Source: Halieaceae bacterium (GTDB lineage: Bacteria; Pseudomonadota; Gammaproteobacteria; Pseudomonadales; Halieaceae). From it: a DNA stretch of 64,000 nucleotides. Position 1 is the stretch's first letter. Each line of letters begins with the position of its first letter. The notes under the pieces are model-generated. The model did no database searches. It saw nothing but the letters and a program-made list of their open reading frames with translations, and was not told the DNA's origin. The DNA is taken from the NCBI GenBank assembly GCA_902547755.1, contig CACCPA010000002.1:62001-126000 (forward strand), written 5' to 3'. The position numbers and the translations under genes are program-made. Shown here piece after piece: positions 28,866-37,865 of the stretch.

Positions 28866-29525
28866 ATGTCTACAAGCACTGACTGGAGCATCGGCGAGGT
28901 CCTTAAAACCGCGACTGAAAAACAAGTTGGCTTCAAATGGAGTTATTTCGCAGCGGTCCTTGTTTACGCTGTAATCTCAATTGTCATCACCCTAGTGCAG
29001 GTGGCCGCAGTAGGCAGCGCCGGTGATGATGTAGCAGCCTCATTCGTGGAGCTACTCATTACATTGATCCTCTTCCCCCTGGGTGTAGGGCTTGGGCTTT
29101 TAGGCATCAGACGCGCAGCCGGGAAGGAAACCCCCGTAAGCACACTGTGGGAGCCGTACACTCATGCACTCCCATTGATTGTCATGTTCGCGTTGATGGC
29201 AGTGCTCATTATTGCCGGCTTCTTCTTGCTTGTTTTGCCCGGCATTTACTTATCGATCGCCTACTCATTTGCACCGTATTTGATTGTTGAGAAGAATATG
29301 GGGGTCTGGGAGGCTTTGGAAACATCCCGAAAAGCCATAACCCAGTTTTGGTGGCGGTACTTCGGGCTCATGCTTGTCGCCATGGTGCTCATTATTATCG
29401 GATCGATACCGCTGCTAATTGGACTTTTCTGGGTCCTTCCAATCGTTGCAATCGCCACGGGCGAAGTGTTTGCGAAAACCTTCGGAAACCCAGAGACGGA
29501 GGCTTTGACCTCGGACCCTGAGTGA
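28866..29525 (+). CDS. Predicted integral membrane protein, unknown function
   Basis: The 219-residue protein has about five to six transmembrane segments (for example YFAAVLVYAVISIVITLVQV, LLITLILFPLGVGLGLLGI, LIVMFALMAVLIIAGFFLLV, YFGLMLVAMVLIIIGSIPLL). PGIYLSIAYSFAPYLIVEK and WEALETSRKAITQFWWRYF match a pattern in proteobacterial membrane proteins of the glycerophosphodiesterase-membrane-domain/YciC type. The frame is open from 28680, but ATG 28866 has GGGAG 6 bases before it and leaves room for the nitroreductase promoter. Function unknown. Confidence 0.8.
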   Translation: MSTSTDWSIGEVLKTATEKQVGFKWSYFAAVLVYAVISIVITLVQVAAVGSAGDDVAASFVELLITLILFPLGVGLGLLGIRRAAGKETPVSTLWEPYTHALPLIVMFALMAVLIIAGFFLLVLPGIYLSIAYSFAPYLIVEKNMGVWEALETSRKAITQFWWRYFGLMLVAMVLIIIGSIPLLIGLFWVLPIVAIATGEVFAKTFGNPETEALTSDPE

Positions 29526-29593
29526 TCTCACCCGTTTCGGCATAGGCTGAAAAGGCAGAGCCTGGGCACGGGTCTGACTATCAGAGCGCTCAG

Positions 29594-31030
29594 TTATCCC
29601 AAGGATTTTGACTGATAACTGAGCGCAATTTTCTGAATCGCGATCATGTAGGCCGATAACCGAAGATCATCCACCTTCTCGTCCTCATACCACCGCACAC
29701 GCATGGCCTGAAGCGCGTCGCGCATGGTGTCATCGAGGCCCGACCGAACCAGCTCCAACTCATCAGCGCCCTTTGCGTAATTCGTTCGGAAATTCTCCGT
29801 GGGCGTCCACTTATCTGAGCCAACCAAGGTGCTTAATCGCTCTAACTCAGTGAGCATCAGCGCTTGCGTGGCCTCCTGCGCACGGCGCTCCATTCGACCA
29901 AAGCGAATATGTGAGAGATTTTTTACCCACTCAAAGTACGAGACGGTGACACCGCCCGCGTTGGCATAGAGATCAGGGATGACAACCACACCTTTTGCAC
30001 GCAACGTCTCATCAGCCGCCGCAGTGACGGGCCCGTTGGCCGCCTCGATAATCAGCTTTGCTTTGATGCGGGCCGCGTTTTCGGCATGAATAACGCCCTC
30101 CAGTGCCGCAGGAATAAGGATGTCACACTCGGACTCCAGCACCGAGTTACCCTCTGCGATAAAAGTTGCACCGGGGAAGCCCTCAACACCGCCCGTGGTG
30201 TTAATCCACTCTTTGACCGCAGCGACATTGAGTCCACTATCGTTCGTAAGGGCTCCATCGCGCTCGATAATGGCAATGACCTTCACGCCATCTTCAAGCG
30301 ATAAGAAGGTTGCCGCATGGAAGCCCACGTTACCCAAGCCCTGGACAATCACGCGCTGTCCATCTAGGCCACCTTCAAGGGAGGCACGTTTGACATCCAG
30401 TGGTTCGCGGAAAAACTCTCTTAAAGCAAATTGTATTCCCCTGCCCGTTGCCTCCACTCGGCCGGCAATGCCCGACTTGTAGACAGGCTTACCTGTGACG
30501 CAAGCAAGCGCATCCATTTCAGTGGGGTGTAGCCGCTGGTACTCATCTGCAATCCACGCCATCTCTCGCGCTGAGGTGCCCATATCAGGGGCAGGGACAT
30601 TTTGGCTTGGGTGAATCAGATCTCGTTTAATGAGCTCGTAGGCAAAACGTCGCGTGATCTGCTCTATCTCGTGATCTTCGAAGTCGTCTGGATTTATGCA
30701 AAGACCGCCCTTTGACCCACCGAACGGAACATCGACCACGGCGCATTTGTAGGTCATCAAAGCAGCAAGCGCTTCGGCCTCATCCTGATTAACTGCCAGT
30801 GAGTAACGAATGCCGCCTTTGACCGGCGTGATGTGATCAGAGTGAACAGAGCGATAGCCTGTAAATACGTGAATCCGCTCACGGAGGCGCACTGGGAACC
30901 GGACAGTGTAGGTTGCGTTACAGGTTCGAATTTGTTGAGCCAGACCTGGGGGCAGGTCAAGCAGATTAGTCGCTCGCAAAAATTGCCGATCAACGTTCGC
31001 TGTAAAACTCAATTCCTGAGAAGACATCAT
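29594..31030 (-). CDS. Glu/Leu/Phe/Val dehydrogenase (NAD(P)-glutamate dehydrogenase)
   Basis: The enzyme oxidatively deaminates an amino acid, most likely glutamate, to a 2-oxoacid and ammonia. The 478-residue protein shows PVKGGIRYSLAVN, the catalytic CAVVDVPFGGSKGGL (with the Lys of SKGG), PAPDMGTSAREMAW and a Rossmann domain VIVQGLGNVGFHAA. VIPDLYANAGGVTVSYFEW near the end is a substrate-pocket region. ATG 31030 or 31027 is preferred over the TTG at 31033. It follows the desaturase gene by about 60 bases on the same strand. Next to putA and gltD in this window, it fits glutamate catabolism. Confidence 0.92.
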   Translation of the reverse strand: MMSSQELSFTANVDRQFLRATNLLDLPPGLAQQIRTCNATYTVRFPVRLRERIHVFTGYRSVHSDHITPVKGGIRYSLAVNQDEAEALAALMTYKCAVVDVPFGGSKGGLCINPDDFEDHEIEQITRRFAYELIKRDLIHPSQNVPAPDMGTSAREMAWIADEYQRLHPTEMDALACVTGKPVYKSGIAGRVEATGRGIQFALREFFREPLDVKRASLEGGLDGQRVIVQGLGNVGFHAATFLSLEDGVKVIAIIERDGALTNDSGLNVAAVKEWINTTGGVEGFPGATFIAEGNSVLESECDILIPAALEGVIHAENAARIKAKLIIEAANGPVTAAADETLRAKGVVVIPDLYANAGGVTVSYFEWVKNLSHIRFGRMERRAQEATQALMLTELERLSTLVGSDKWTPTENFRTNYAKGADELELVRSGLDDTMRDALQAMRVRWYEDEKVDDLRLSAYMIAIQKIALSYQSKSLG

Positions 31031-31094
31031 CAAGCCCCCACTCGATCACAGTCCAGCAAGCTTAGTGCTGTAGCATGGGGAGATCTATAACACC

Positions 31095-31970
31095 TTAGAT
31101 CGCATCAACCCGCGCACCCTGAGCCTTCAAGATCGGCTTCATCTGCCGATAGGCCTCCGGCGTTCGCACCAGGGGGATGCGAGGATATAAATGGTGGATG
31201 ACGTGGTACTGCATACCTGACGACCAGATATTGCCAAAACGCGACTTAAAGCTTTGCGTGTCGTTATATCGGTCCGTACCGCAATCCGGGTAATGCGGCG
31301 CCCACGACAAATAAAACTGAACATAGAACACCGCGACCATTCTTGGAAGCCACCACAGTAGCGCTGCCTCTATCGCCAACCCATTGAGTGCCATGCCACA
31401 CAGGACACCCATGTATACGAGCTGATAAGCCACCGAGTGAAGAATGAGATCTTCACGACCAATGCGCTTCAGACAGCGCACATAGGGATGCTCACCGCCG
31501 CGGGGTTTAGGTTGGCGCCATTGTACGCTCGACCAAAAAAAGCCCCCTGTCGTCTCGTAATGTTCGCTGTAATCCGGGTCAAGCTCTGGATTGTTTGGAT
31601 GCTTGTGGTGCTCCATATGCGTTGCACGCAACACGGAGTAAGGTATGACTAAAGGAATGGGGCTCAGCCAGCCGACGAGCTCGTTAAGCCAACGCTTTGG
31701 TTTACCGGGCATCGCAAATATCGAGTGCTGGGCTTCATGAGATGGCAGGTAGGAAGCGGCGACATTGACAGTCGCAATGATAAAGCCCAGCCAGAGCGGC
31801 ATCGTACCGTTGAGGCACAGCGCCCAAACCGTAATCCAACACGCTAAGTTACCAAAGGCCCAGATGAGGGATAGGTAAGGGAATTTATCGAGATGCTGTT
31901 TCGCAATTTCGCGCTCCATCGCACGAAGCTCGAGCTCTGTCTTCGCCGTTAGATCCATCGTCCCGTCCAT
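31095..31970 (-). CDS. Fatty acid desaturase family membrane di-iron enzyme
   Basis: The membrane-bound di-iron enzyme has the three histidine boxes of the desaturase/hydroxylase family: SHEAQH, HMEHHKH and, near the C-terminus, HVIHHLYP, with four hydrophobic segments between them. Products of the family include desaturated or hydroxylated lipids, carotenoids and alkanes; which applies is not evident. From ATG 31970 the protein has 291 residues and overlaps the end of the upstream small membrane gene by 22 bases. A longer frame to 32018 exists, but its extra residues are cysteine-rich and unlikely. Confidence 0.88.
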   Translation of the reverse strand: MDGTMDLTAKTELELRAMEREIAKQHLDKFPYLSLIWAFGNLACWITVWALCLNGTMPLWLGFIIATVNVAASYLPSHEAQHSIFAMPGKPKRWLNELVGWLSPIPLVIPYSVLRATHMEHHKHPNNPELDPDYSEHYETTGGFFWSSVQWRQPKPRGGEHPYVRCLKRIGREDLILHSVAYQLVYMGVLCGMALNGLAIEAALLWWLPRMVAVFYVQFYLSWAPHYPDCGTDRYNDTQSFKSRFGNIWSSGMQYHVIHHLYPRIPLVRTPEAYRQMKPILKAQGARVDAI

Positions 31971-32146
31971 GACGCTACGCCTCCCCAGGCACCAAAAATG
32001 ATGAGTGCCACAGTCCACATATCAACGCCACCAATGGCGTCGACTCCGAACTCTGCCATAACCTGAACCGAGAGTGGAGCCAAAAAAGCCAATCCAAAGA
32101 AAAAGGGTAATGCTCCTAAGAACCACTCCAATAACCTCGCGAGCAT
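31949..32146 (-). CDS. Small two-helix membrane protein coupled to the desaturase
   Basis: The 65-residue protein has two hydrophobic helices (LLEWFLGALPFFFGLAFLAP and DMWTVALIIFGAWGGVASW) joined by a short acidic loop. It has no recognised family. The gene's 3' end overlaps the desaturase start by 22 bases on the same strand, so translation is likely coupled, which suggests an accessory subunit or electron-transfer partner of the desaturase. It lies 32 bases downstream of the crotonase gene. Confidence 0.7.
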   Translation of the reverse strand: MLARLLEWFLGALPFFFGLAFLAPLSVQVMAEFGVDAIGGVDMWTVALIIFGAWGGVASWTGRWI

Positions 32147-32178
32147 AATTTTTACTCCTATGGTCTACGCGGCCTAGT

Positions 32179-32844
32179 TCAAGCCATCGCGGCACGAATC
32201 CGCTCGATTGGAATCGAGCGACTCAGCAACTTGTTCGCGGCAAAGGCGCGCTGTGGTAATGCGCCTAAACGAGACGCATGTTCCATCGCACAGTCGACGA
32301 GTGCCGCCGAGGGCACCACTTCGTCCAAGAAGCCTGCCGCCATCGCCGATTGTGGAGAGTGGATCTGAGCCGCCACAATGGACTCAAACCGATGCGCCTC
32401 AGCAAGTCGATAAACCGCTGGCTCGTAGCCAAACGCCGGTAAGTCCATATCAATGGCCGTTTCGTTTAAGCCGAACTTGTAATCACCTTCGATACCAATG
32501 CGCTTATCAGCACACACCAACATTACGGAGCCAAGCGCCAAACAGTGGCCTGTTACTGCACAAACAACGGGATGCGGGAAGGTGAAAATCCGAAATGCCA
32601 ATTCACCACCTGCTTTGACCATGGCTGCCGCGGCGTCTGCATCTCCATTTGAGATGACCTTCAAATCAAAGCCAGCCGAGAAGCACCCGTCCCGGCCTAA
32701 CCACATCAGCGACGCCGACTTGGCCTCAACCTCATCGAGCGCCTCATTAAAATCCCGAATCGCGTCGGGGGAGAACACATTTCGCTTACCATCATCGTGC
32801 TTAAGAACAGCAACGTGTTCCTGAAAATCCAGTGTGAGTGACAT
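32179..32844 (-). CDS. Enoyl-CoA hydratase/isomerase (crotonase) family protein
   Basis: The 221-residue protein is a short crotonase. Oxyanion-hole segments are CFSAGFDLKVI (first) and ALGSVMLVCADKRI (second, replacing the usual GGG/GGA). The family adds water across or moves the double bond of acyl-CoA; short members often act as isomerases or thioester hydrolases. The catalytic Glu pair typical of hydratases is not clear at the second site. It is first in a likely minus-strand operon with the small membrane protein, desaturase and possibly the glutamate dehydrogenase. Confidence 0.85.
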   Translation of the reverse strand: MSLTLDFQEHVAVLKHDDGKRNVFSPDAIRDFNEALDEVEAKSASLMWLGRDGCFSAGFDLKVISNGDADAAAAMVKAGGELAFRIFTFPHPVVCAVTGHCLALGSVMLVCADKRIGIEGDYKFGLNETAIDMDLPAFGYEPAVYRLAEAHRFESIVAAQIHSPQSAMAAGFLDEVVPSAALVDCAMEHASRLGALPQRAFAANKLLSRSIPIERIRAAMA

Positions 32845-32939
32845 ACCTGCTCCTTACCTACTTAGTGTTATTGGTTCTATGTATCAAGCCCCTATATTTA
32901 AGCAGAATGTGGGCGGCATGACATTATCGGGGAACATGG

Positions 32940-35900
32940 ATGGCCGAACTTAGTCGAGACTCAATCCGTTCTGTGCACTATGCGCCCGAATGCGAGGCGC
33001 TGCGGTCGCTAGGTGCCACCATCGCGTCGTTCGGTGCCAACCGAACATCGATTTCCACAAATGCCTCCCAGCTAGTTGAGTTCAGCAGAGCACGTGCCAG
33101 TGAGTCTGGCACGCTTGATGCGTTTTTGCGCGAATTTGGTCTTTCAAACGCTGAGGGAATTGCGCTGATGTGCTTGGCTGAGACGCTTCTAAGGGTTCCT
33201 GATGAGCCAACATTGGACGCACTGATCTCGGAAAAAATCCGAGAGGGGAACTGGGGCGCCCACCAGAACGCATCTGATTCCAATCTAGTCAACGCATCCA
33301 TTTGGGGTCTCATGCTCGCTGGTAAGATTGTTGGACCGGGTGATCTGCTCCAGCAGACACCGGCGAATTGGCTAACAAAATTAACGCACCGTATTGGTGA
33401 GCCCACGGTTCGGCTGGCAACACTCCAAGCGATGAAGATTCTTGGTGGACAATTTGTTCTCGGCCGCGACATAGACGCCGCTCTCAAGCGCGCAGGACGA
33501 AACGGGGCCCTGTGTAGCTTCGATATGCTGGGCGAAGGCGCGCGAACGCAAAAAGATGCGGATCGCTACTTTGATAATTATCTCGCAGCGATACAAAAGG
33601 TGGGGGATGCCAGTACTGCCTCACACCTGTTTGATGGACACAACGTCTCGGTAAAACTATCGGCGCTTCATCCGCGGTTTTGGGAGAGCCATCGCGAGGC
33701 GTGCCTTCCAGCGATCAAGGAGAAGGTCTTTACCTTGGCCGTGACGGCGCGCCATTTCAATATTGGTATGAGCTTAGATGCTGAGGAATGCGCTCGACTC
33801 GAACTTACGATGGACATATTCGAGTGGCTATGCGAGCAGCCTGAGCTTGAAGACTGGCAAGGGCTAGGATTTGTATTACAGGCGTATCAAAAGCGTGCGC
33901 TTGAAGTGGCTGAATGGTTAATCGCGGTCGCGCAATCCAGACCGACGGGAATTATGGTACGATTGGTGAAAGGTGCGTATTGGGACGCCGAAATTAAGAT
34001 GGCCCAGCAACGAGGGCTAACTGACTACCCGGTGTTTACCCGCAAGGCTCATACCGATGTGGCCTATGAGGCCTGCATGCGCACCCTGATAGCCTGCCCA
34101 GATATCTACTGTCAGTTTGCGACGCATAACGCCCTGACAATTGCTCAAATCCGTGAAGCCGCCGGCGAGTGTGGCCGACCCTTTGAATTCCAAAAACTTC
34201 ACGGCATGGGTGATTTGCTCTATGCGCTCCTTGAGGAGCAAGAACCCAGCCTTAGAATCAGAACCTATGCGCCTGTAGGGCAGCATGAAGACCTGCTCCC
34301 CTACCTCGTCAGACGGCTTCTCGAGAATGGGGCCAACAGCTCTTTCGTAAATCGGTTTCTCGACGCTGACCTCCCCGTCAGTGAATTAGTATTAGACCCA
34401 CTAAGCACTTTGCCTAGCGATGCTACTTCTGGCTTTTCACACATACCCCTGCCCCGGGATGTTTTCCAAGGCAGCGATATTCCCTGGTTGTCGTCAGCAG
34501 GGTTTGATCTCGATGAGCGATCAACGGGCATAAGGTTCGAGACAGCCAACTTTCAGATGACCGAGCTGCGCTCCGTTATTAGCCCGCAACAAAGGTGTGA
34601 GACGGATATGACTGAGAACTCAACCGAAGACCTTCGTTCCTCAACATCACCGGCAGATTCGAGCGTTGTTGGACAATACTCGGAGGCGACTCAAGCAGAT
34701 GTCATTGCCGCCATTGAACGCGCACAGAACTCCCTCACCGATTGGTCTTCTCGATGTGTCACCGAGCGTGCTGCCATTCTTGAAAGGGCTGCTGGGCTAT
34801 TCGAAGCCCGGACCGCTGATTTTACGTCCTTAATTGCCAACGAGGCGGGACGCACTCTAAACGATGGTCTCGATGAAGTTCGAGAGGCGGTCGATTTCTG
34901 TCGCTACTATGCTGCACAAGCAACGGCTCTCATACACTCTGAACTCGAGCTACCGAGTGTCACTGGTGAAACCAATCGGCTTTTTTATACGCCCCGCGGT
35001 ACATGGCTCTGTATTAGTCCCTGGAACTTCCCACTGGCCATTTTCACTGGCCAAATTGTGGCAAATCTCGCTGTGGGTAACACGGTAATAGCAAAGCCTG
35101 CGGAGCAAACTCCTCTCGTCGCGCGGTTAGCCTGTAATGTGCTCAAAGAGGCTGGGGTTCCTGAGGGCGTCTTAAATCTCGTCAATGGCGATGGTCCCAC
35201 TCTTGGGAGCTGGCTACTGCCCGATGAGCGCATTGCCGGCGTCTCTTTTACAGGGAGTCACCCCAGCGCCCGAGTCATTAACAGGCAGCTTGCCTCACGC
35301 GACGGACCTATCATTCCCTTCATCGCGGAGACAGGCGGAATCAATTGCATGGTCGTCGACTCCACAGCTTTGCCCGAGCAAGTTGTCGATGACGTTATAA
35401 CCTCTGCCTTCAGATCCGCAGGCCAACGATGCTCAGCGCTTCGTGTGCTTTTTGTGCAGAGCGACGTAGCTGATGGGATCATCGAGCTGCTCTCAGGCGC
35501 AATGAAAGAGCTGAACGTAGGCGACCCTCATAAGCTATCGACCGATGTGGGTCCGGTCATTGATCAGGCTGCCCATGACCGCATTTCGGCCCACCTCACG
35601 CATTTAAAGGAGACAGCTACCTTTATCGCAAAAAGTCCATCGCCCGACCCTGAACTGAATGGCTACTTCGTAGAACCGCAAGCGTGGGAGATTGCGAGCT
35701 TGTCAGCCTTGCGCGAGGAGGTCTTCGGCCCAATTTTGCACATAGTGAGATACCACTCTGAGGATCTGGATTCGATCATCAAGGACATCCGCAGCTCCAA
35801 GTTCGCACTGACAATGGGCATACACAGTCGACTAAAAGGGTTACACGAACGACTAGCGAGAGAGCACTTAGTCGGCAACTTATACATCAACCGAGACACT

Positions 35901-36065
35901 GTAGGTGCTGTGGTTGGGAGTAATCCTTTCGGGGGTCACGGTCTCTCTGGAACAGGACCCAAGGCTGGCGGCCCAAACTACCTGAGACAGTTAGTTGTCG
36001 AGCACACGGTAACCGATAATGTGACCGCCCTCGGTGGCAATACTGAGCTTTTCAACCTCGAATAA
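32940..36065 (+). CDS. putA: Bifunctional proline dehydrogenase / delta-1-pyrroline-5-carboxylate dehydrogenase PutA (short form)
   Basis: PutA oxidises proline to glutamate in two steps, feeding electrons to the quinone pool. The 1041-residue protein has the FAD proline-dehydrogenase barrel (FDMLGEGARTQKDADRYF, VRLVKGAYWDAEIK, FQKLHGMGDLLYAL, RTYAPVGQHEDLLPYLVRR) and an aldehyde-dehydrogenase domain (PWNFPLAIFTGQIVANL; E797 in ETGG; C831 in GQRCSA). It lacks the N-terminal ribbon-helix-helix DNA-binding domain of E. coli PutA (1320 residues), so it is the enzyme-only short type and cannot repress its own gene. The product, glutamate, would feed the nearby glutamate dehydrogenase. Confidence 0.95.
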   Translation: MAELSRDSIRSVHYAPECEALRSLGATIASFGANRTSISTNASQLVEFSRARASESGTLDAFLREFGLSNAEGIALMCLAETLLRVPDEPTLDALISEKIREGNWGAHQNASDSNLVNASIWGLMLAGKIVGPGDLLQQTPANWLTKLTHRIGEPTVRLATLQAMKILGGQFVLGRDIDAALKRAGRNGALCSFDMLGEGARTQKDADRYFDNYLAAIQKVGDASTASHLFDGHNVSVKLSALHPRFWESHREACLPAIKEKVFTLAVTARHFNIGMSLDAEECARLELTMDIFEWLCEQPELEDWQGLGFVLQAYQKRALEVAEWLIAVAQSRPTGIMVRLVKGAYWDAEIKMAQQRGLTDYPVFTRKAHTDVAYEACMRTLIACPDIYCQFATHNALTIAQIREAAGECGRPFEFQKLHGMGDLLYALLEEQEPSLRIRTYAPVGQHEDLLPYLVRRLLENGANSSFVNRFLDADLPVSELVLDPLSTLPSDATSGFSHIPLPRDVFQGSDIPWLSSAGFDLDERSTGIRFETANFQMTELRSVISPQQRCETDMTENSTEDLRSSTSPADSSVVGQYSEATQADVIAAIERAQNSLTDWSSRCVTERAAILERAAGLFEARTADFTSLIANEAGRTLNDGLDEVREAVDFCRYYAAQATALIHSELELPSVTGETNRLFYTPRGTWLCISPWNFPLAIFTGQIVANLAVGNTVIAKPAEQTPLVARLACNVLKEAGVPEGVLNLVNGDGPTLGSWLLPDERIAGVSFTGSHPSARVINRQLASRDGPIIPFIAETGGINCMVVDSTALPEQVVDDVITSAFRSAGQRCSALRVLFVQSDVADGIIELLSGAMKELNVGDPHKLSTDVGPVIDQAAHDRISAHLTHLKETATFIAKSPSPDPELNGYFVEPQAWEIASLSALREEVFGPILHIVRYHSEDLDSIIKDIRSSKFALTMGIHSRLKGLHERLAREHLVGNLYINRDTVGAVVGSNPFGGHGLSGTGPKAGGPNYLRQLVVEHTVTDNVTALGGNTELFNLE

Positions 36066-36157
36066 TCGAACTCGAGTCGCTGTAGTTTGTGGCGTCACAG
36101 GGTGTCGCTCCATATGATGGTTGGCACCCAACAATAAAAGTATGTCTGGAGGTCGGA

Positions 36158-37063
36158 GTGGACTTGTTCAAAGGAAAAACAGTGATCGTCTCAGGAGGTG
36201 CTGAGGGCATCGGCTTCGCAGTCGCACAGGCTGTGGGGCGAGAAGGCATGAACGTGGTCATCGCTGATATTTCCACAGATACCTTGGCCACCGCTGAAGC
36301 GACTCTGAGCGAGCAGGGCATTCCCGTTTTGGCATTAACGGCGGACGCACGAAGTGAAGCTGATTGGGATAGGGTTGCAGACGCTGCGCTCGGGCGATTC
36401 GGCTCTATTCATGCGTTGATGAACAATGCAGGTGTTGGCGGGGGCGGTTCCAGCGGTCCGATCGAGGACCACTCAGCGGAAGACTGGCGCTGGACGATCG
36501 ACGTCAATTTGATGGGAGTGGTCTTCGGAATGAAATCTGTTGTGCCAGACATCAAAGCCGCGGGCGGTGGTTGGATTGTCAATGTCGCGTCCATGGCGGG
36601 TATGAATGGCTTCCCCTACGGTGGCGCCTACAACGCCACCAAACTCGCTGTCGCTGGTTTATCCGAAGGCTGGTCAATGGAGCTCGCCCCGTTTGGCATC
36701 CATGTGGCAGCGCTTTGCCCTGGCTTTGTGCGGACAAGAATCTATCTCTCTGACCGAGTCAGACCCTCCGATTACGATGATAGCCATCGAGAGCTTGTGG
36801 TTTCAGACGACGACCTTGATCCGGAGGCAATGGCAACAGGCTTATCCAATGAAGTTAAAAACGGAATTGACCCCGATCTACTTGCGGCACGTGTCATCGA
36901 GTCATTGCAGGCGAAAGATACCTATATTTTCACACATCCATCGTTTAGAGAGGGCATTCGAGAACGTTATGCGATGATCGATCAATGTTTTGAGAGCGCA
37001 GCCAATAGTCCGCTCGTTGGCGATGTTACTTCCTCGGTCTCAAAACCCGATATCTTTAAGTAG
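36158..37063 (+). CDS. Short-chain dehydrogenase/reductase (SDR)
   Basis: The classical SDR has 301 residues. The cofactor motif is SGGAEGIG near residue 15, followed by NNAGVGGGG, then the Ser of NVASMAG, and GGAYNATKLAVAGL with the catalytic Tyr and Lys. The C-terminus is long (about 60 residues beyond the fold, DVTSSVSKPDIFK). It starts with GTG at 36158 after GGAGG at 36148-36152; an earlier GTG at 36089 lacks an SD. It follows putA by about 90 bases. It converges on and overlaps the ArsC-like gene by 24 bases. Substrate unknown. Confidence 0.88.
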   Translation: MDLFKGKTVIVSGGAEGIGFAVAQAVGREGMNVVIADISTDTLATAEATLSEQGIPVLALTADARSEADWDRVADAALGRFGSIHALMNNAGVGGGGSSGPIEDHSAEDWRWTIDVNLMGVVFGMKSVVPDIKAAGGGWIVNVASMAGMNGFPYGGAYNATKLAVAGLSEGWSMELAPFGIHVAALCPGFVRTRIYLSDRVRPSDYDDSHRELVVSDDDLDPEAMATGLSNEVKNGIDPDLLAARVIESLQAKDTYIFTHPSFREGIRERYAMIDQCFESAANSPLVGDVTSSVSKPDIFK

Positions 37064-37483
37064 CTCTCGTTGTAAGGCTGCCAGCTGCGATTCGAGGGCA
37101 TCCATGACGGTGTAAAAAGCAGTCTCTATTGCAGCTTCATCGCCCGTTGCGCGAGATGGGTCGGGCATACCCCAATGTGCGCGAGGCGCATCGCTCATCC
37201 ACAGCGGGCAGGCCTCGTCCGCGGCGCTGTCGCAGACAGTGACCACCAAGTCAAACTCCTGATCGGCAAACTCATCCCACGACTGGCTGCTTAAGCCCTC
37301 GGTAGGGAGGCCACGAGCAGCTAGGAACTTAAGTGTAAGAGGGTGAATCTCTCCTGCGGGTTGGCTCCCCGCACTGAACGCGCGAAACACGCCCTCAAAC
37401 TGAGTGTTCGCGATTACCTCAGCAAGCACGCTTCTACATCGATTGTGAGTACAGATAAACAATAGATTAAACGGTTTTACCAC
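37040..37483 (-). CDS. Low-molecular-weight phosphatase-fold protein / ArsC-like arsenate reductase
   Basis: The 147-residue protein has the LMW-phosphatase P-loop near its N-terminus, LLFICTHNRCRSVLAE (CX5R), an AFSAGSQPAGEIHP segment, SSQSWDEF, TVCDSAADEACPL (the second Cys region used in thioredoxin-linked ArsC) and PDPSRATG. Together these match the ArsC group that reduces arsenate. The P-loop has H and R where ArsC usually has G and S (CTGNSCRS). Start GTG at 37483 with GGGAG about 8 bases before. No arsenic efflux gene is next to it, although an MFS gene is close. Confidence 0.8.
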   Translation of the reverse strand: MVKPFNLLFICTHNRCRSVLAEVIANTQFEGVFRAFSAGSQPAGEIHPLTLKFLAARGLPTEGLSSQSWDEFADQEFDLVVTVCDSAADEACPLWMSDAPRAHWGMPDPSRATGDEAAIETAFYTVMDALESQLAALQRELLKDIGF

Positions 37484-37599
37484 CTACTTACTCCCTTCCT
37501 GTCCTAACTTCGTGACCATCAATGAGCCAAACATTTCAGCCTTACCCTGTAGTTTGCCTAAGACCAACTCTGGTCGAGCCAGTGCCCACCTTAAATAGC

Positions 37600-37841
37600 T
37601 TAGTCAGCCGCTTCGAAAAGAGTCGTACCAAGCAAAAACTTATCTTGCTTCGCTTTGTCGCCAACTGCCTCTAGTCGCTTTCGGCCACCTTTGATCTTCT
37701 TTCTAGCCATCTTCTGTCTAGCTACTTTTTCAGCTACTTTTCTGTCCTAGGCACCGCTTTTCTTACCCTACCGCCGACACTGCTAACTATCCTTCTGGCT
37801 ATCCTTCTGGGGCGAATTCTTTTAGGGTAGCCGCCCTTCAT
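37600..37841 (-). pseudogene. Possible small basic protein broken by a one-base frameshift
   Basis: Two short minus-strand frames abut: 37734-37841 (35 residues, MKGGYPKRIRPRRIARRI...) and 37600-37710 (36 residues, MARKKIKGGRKRLEAVGDKA...ending in LLGTTLFEAAD). Between them lie two nearly identical units, GAAAAGTAGCT and GAAAAAGTAGCT (minus strand). If the first unit had five A as the second does, both frames would join into one 80-residue lysine/arginine-rich protein with repeated EKVA units. No SD is visible. It may be a decayed gene, a sequencing error in a homopolymer, or chance. The rest of 37484-37865 holds only the divergent promoter region of the MFS gene. Confidence 0.3.
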
Positions 37842-37865
37842 GACAGTTATGACGATTGTTTGTCG

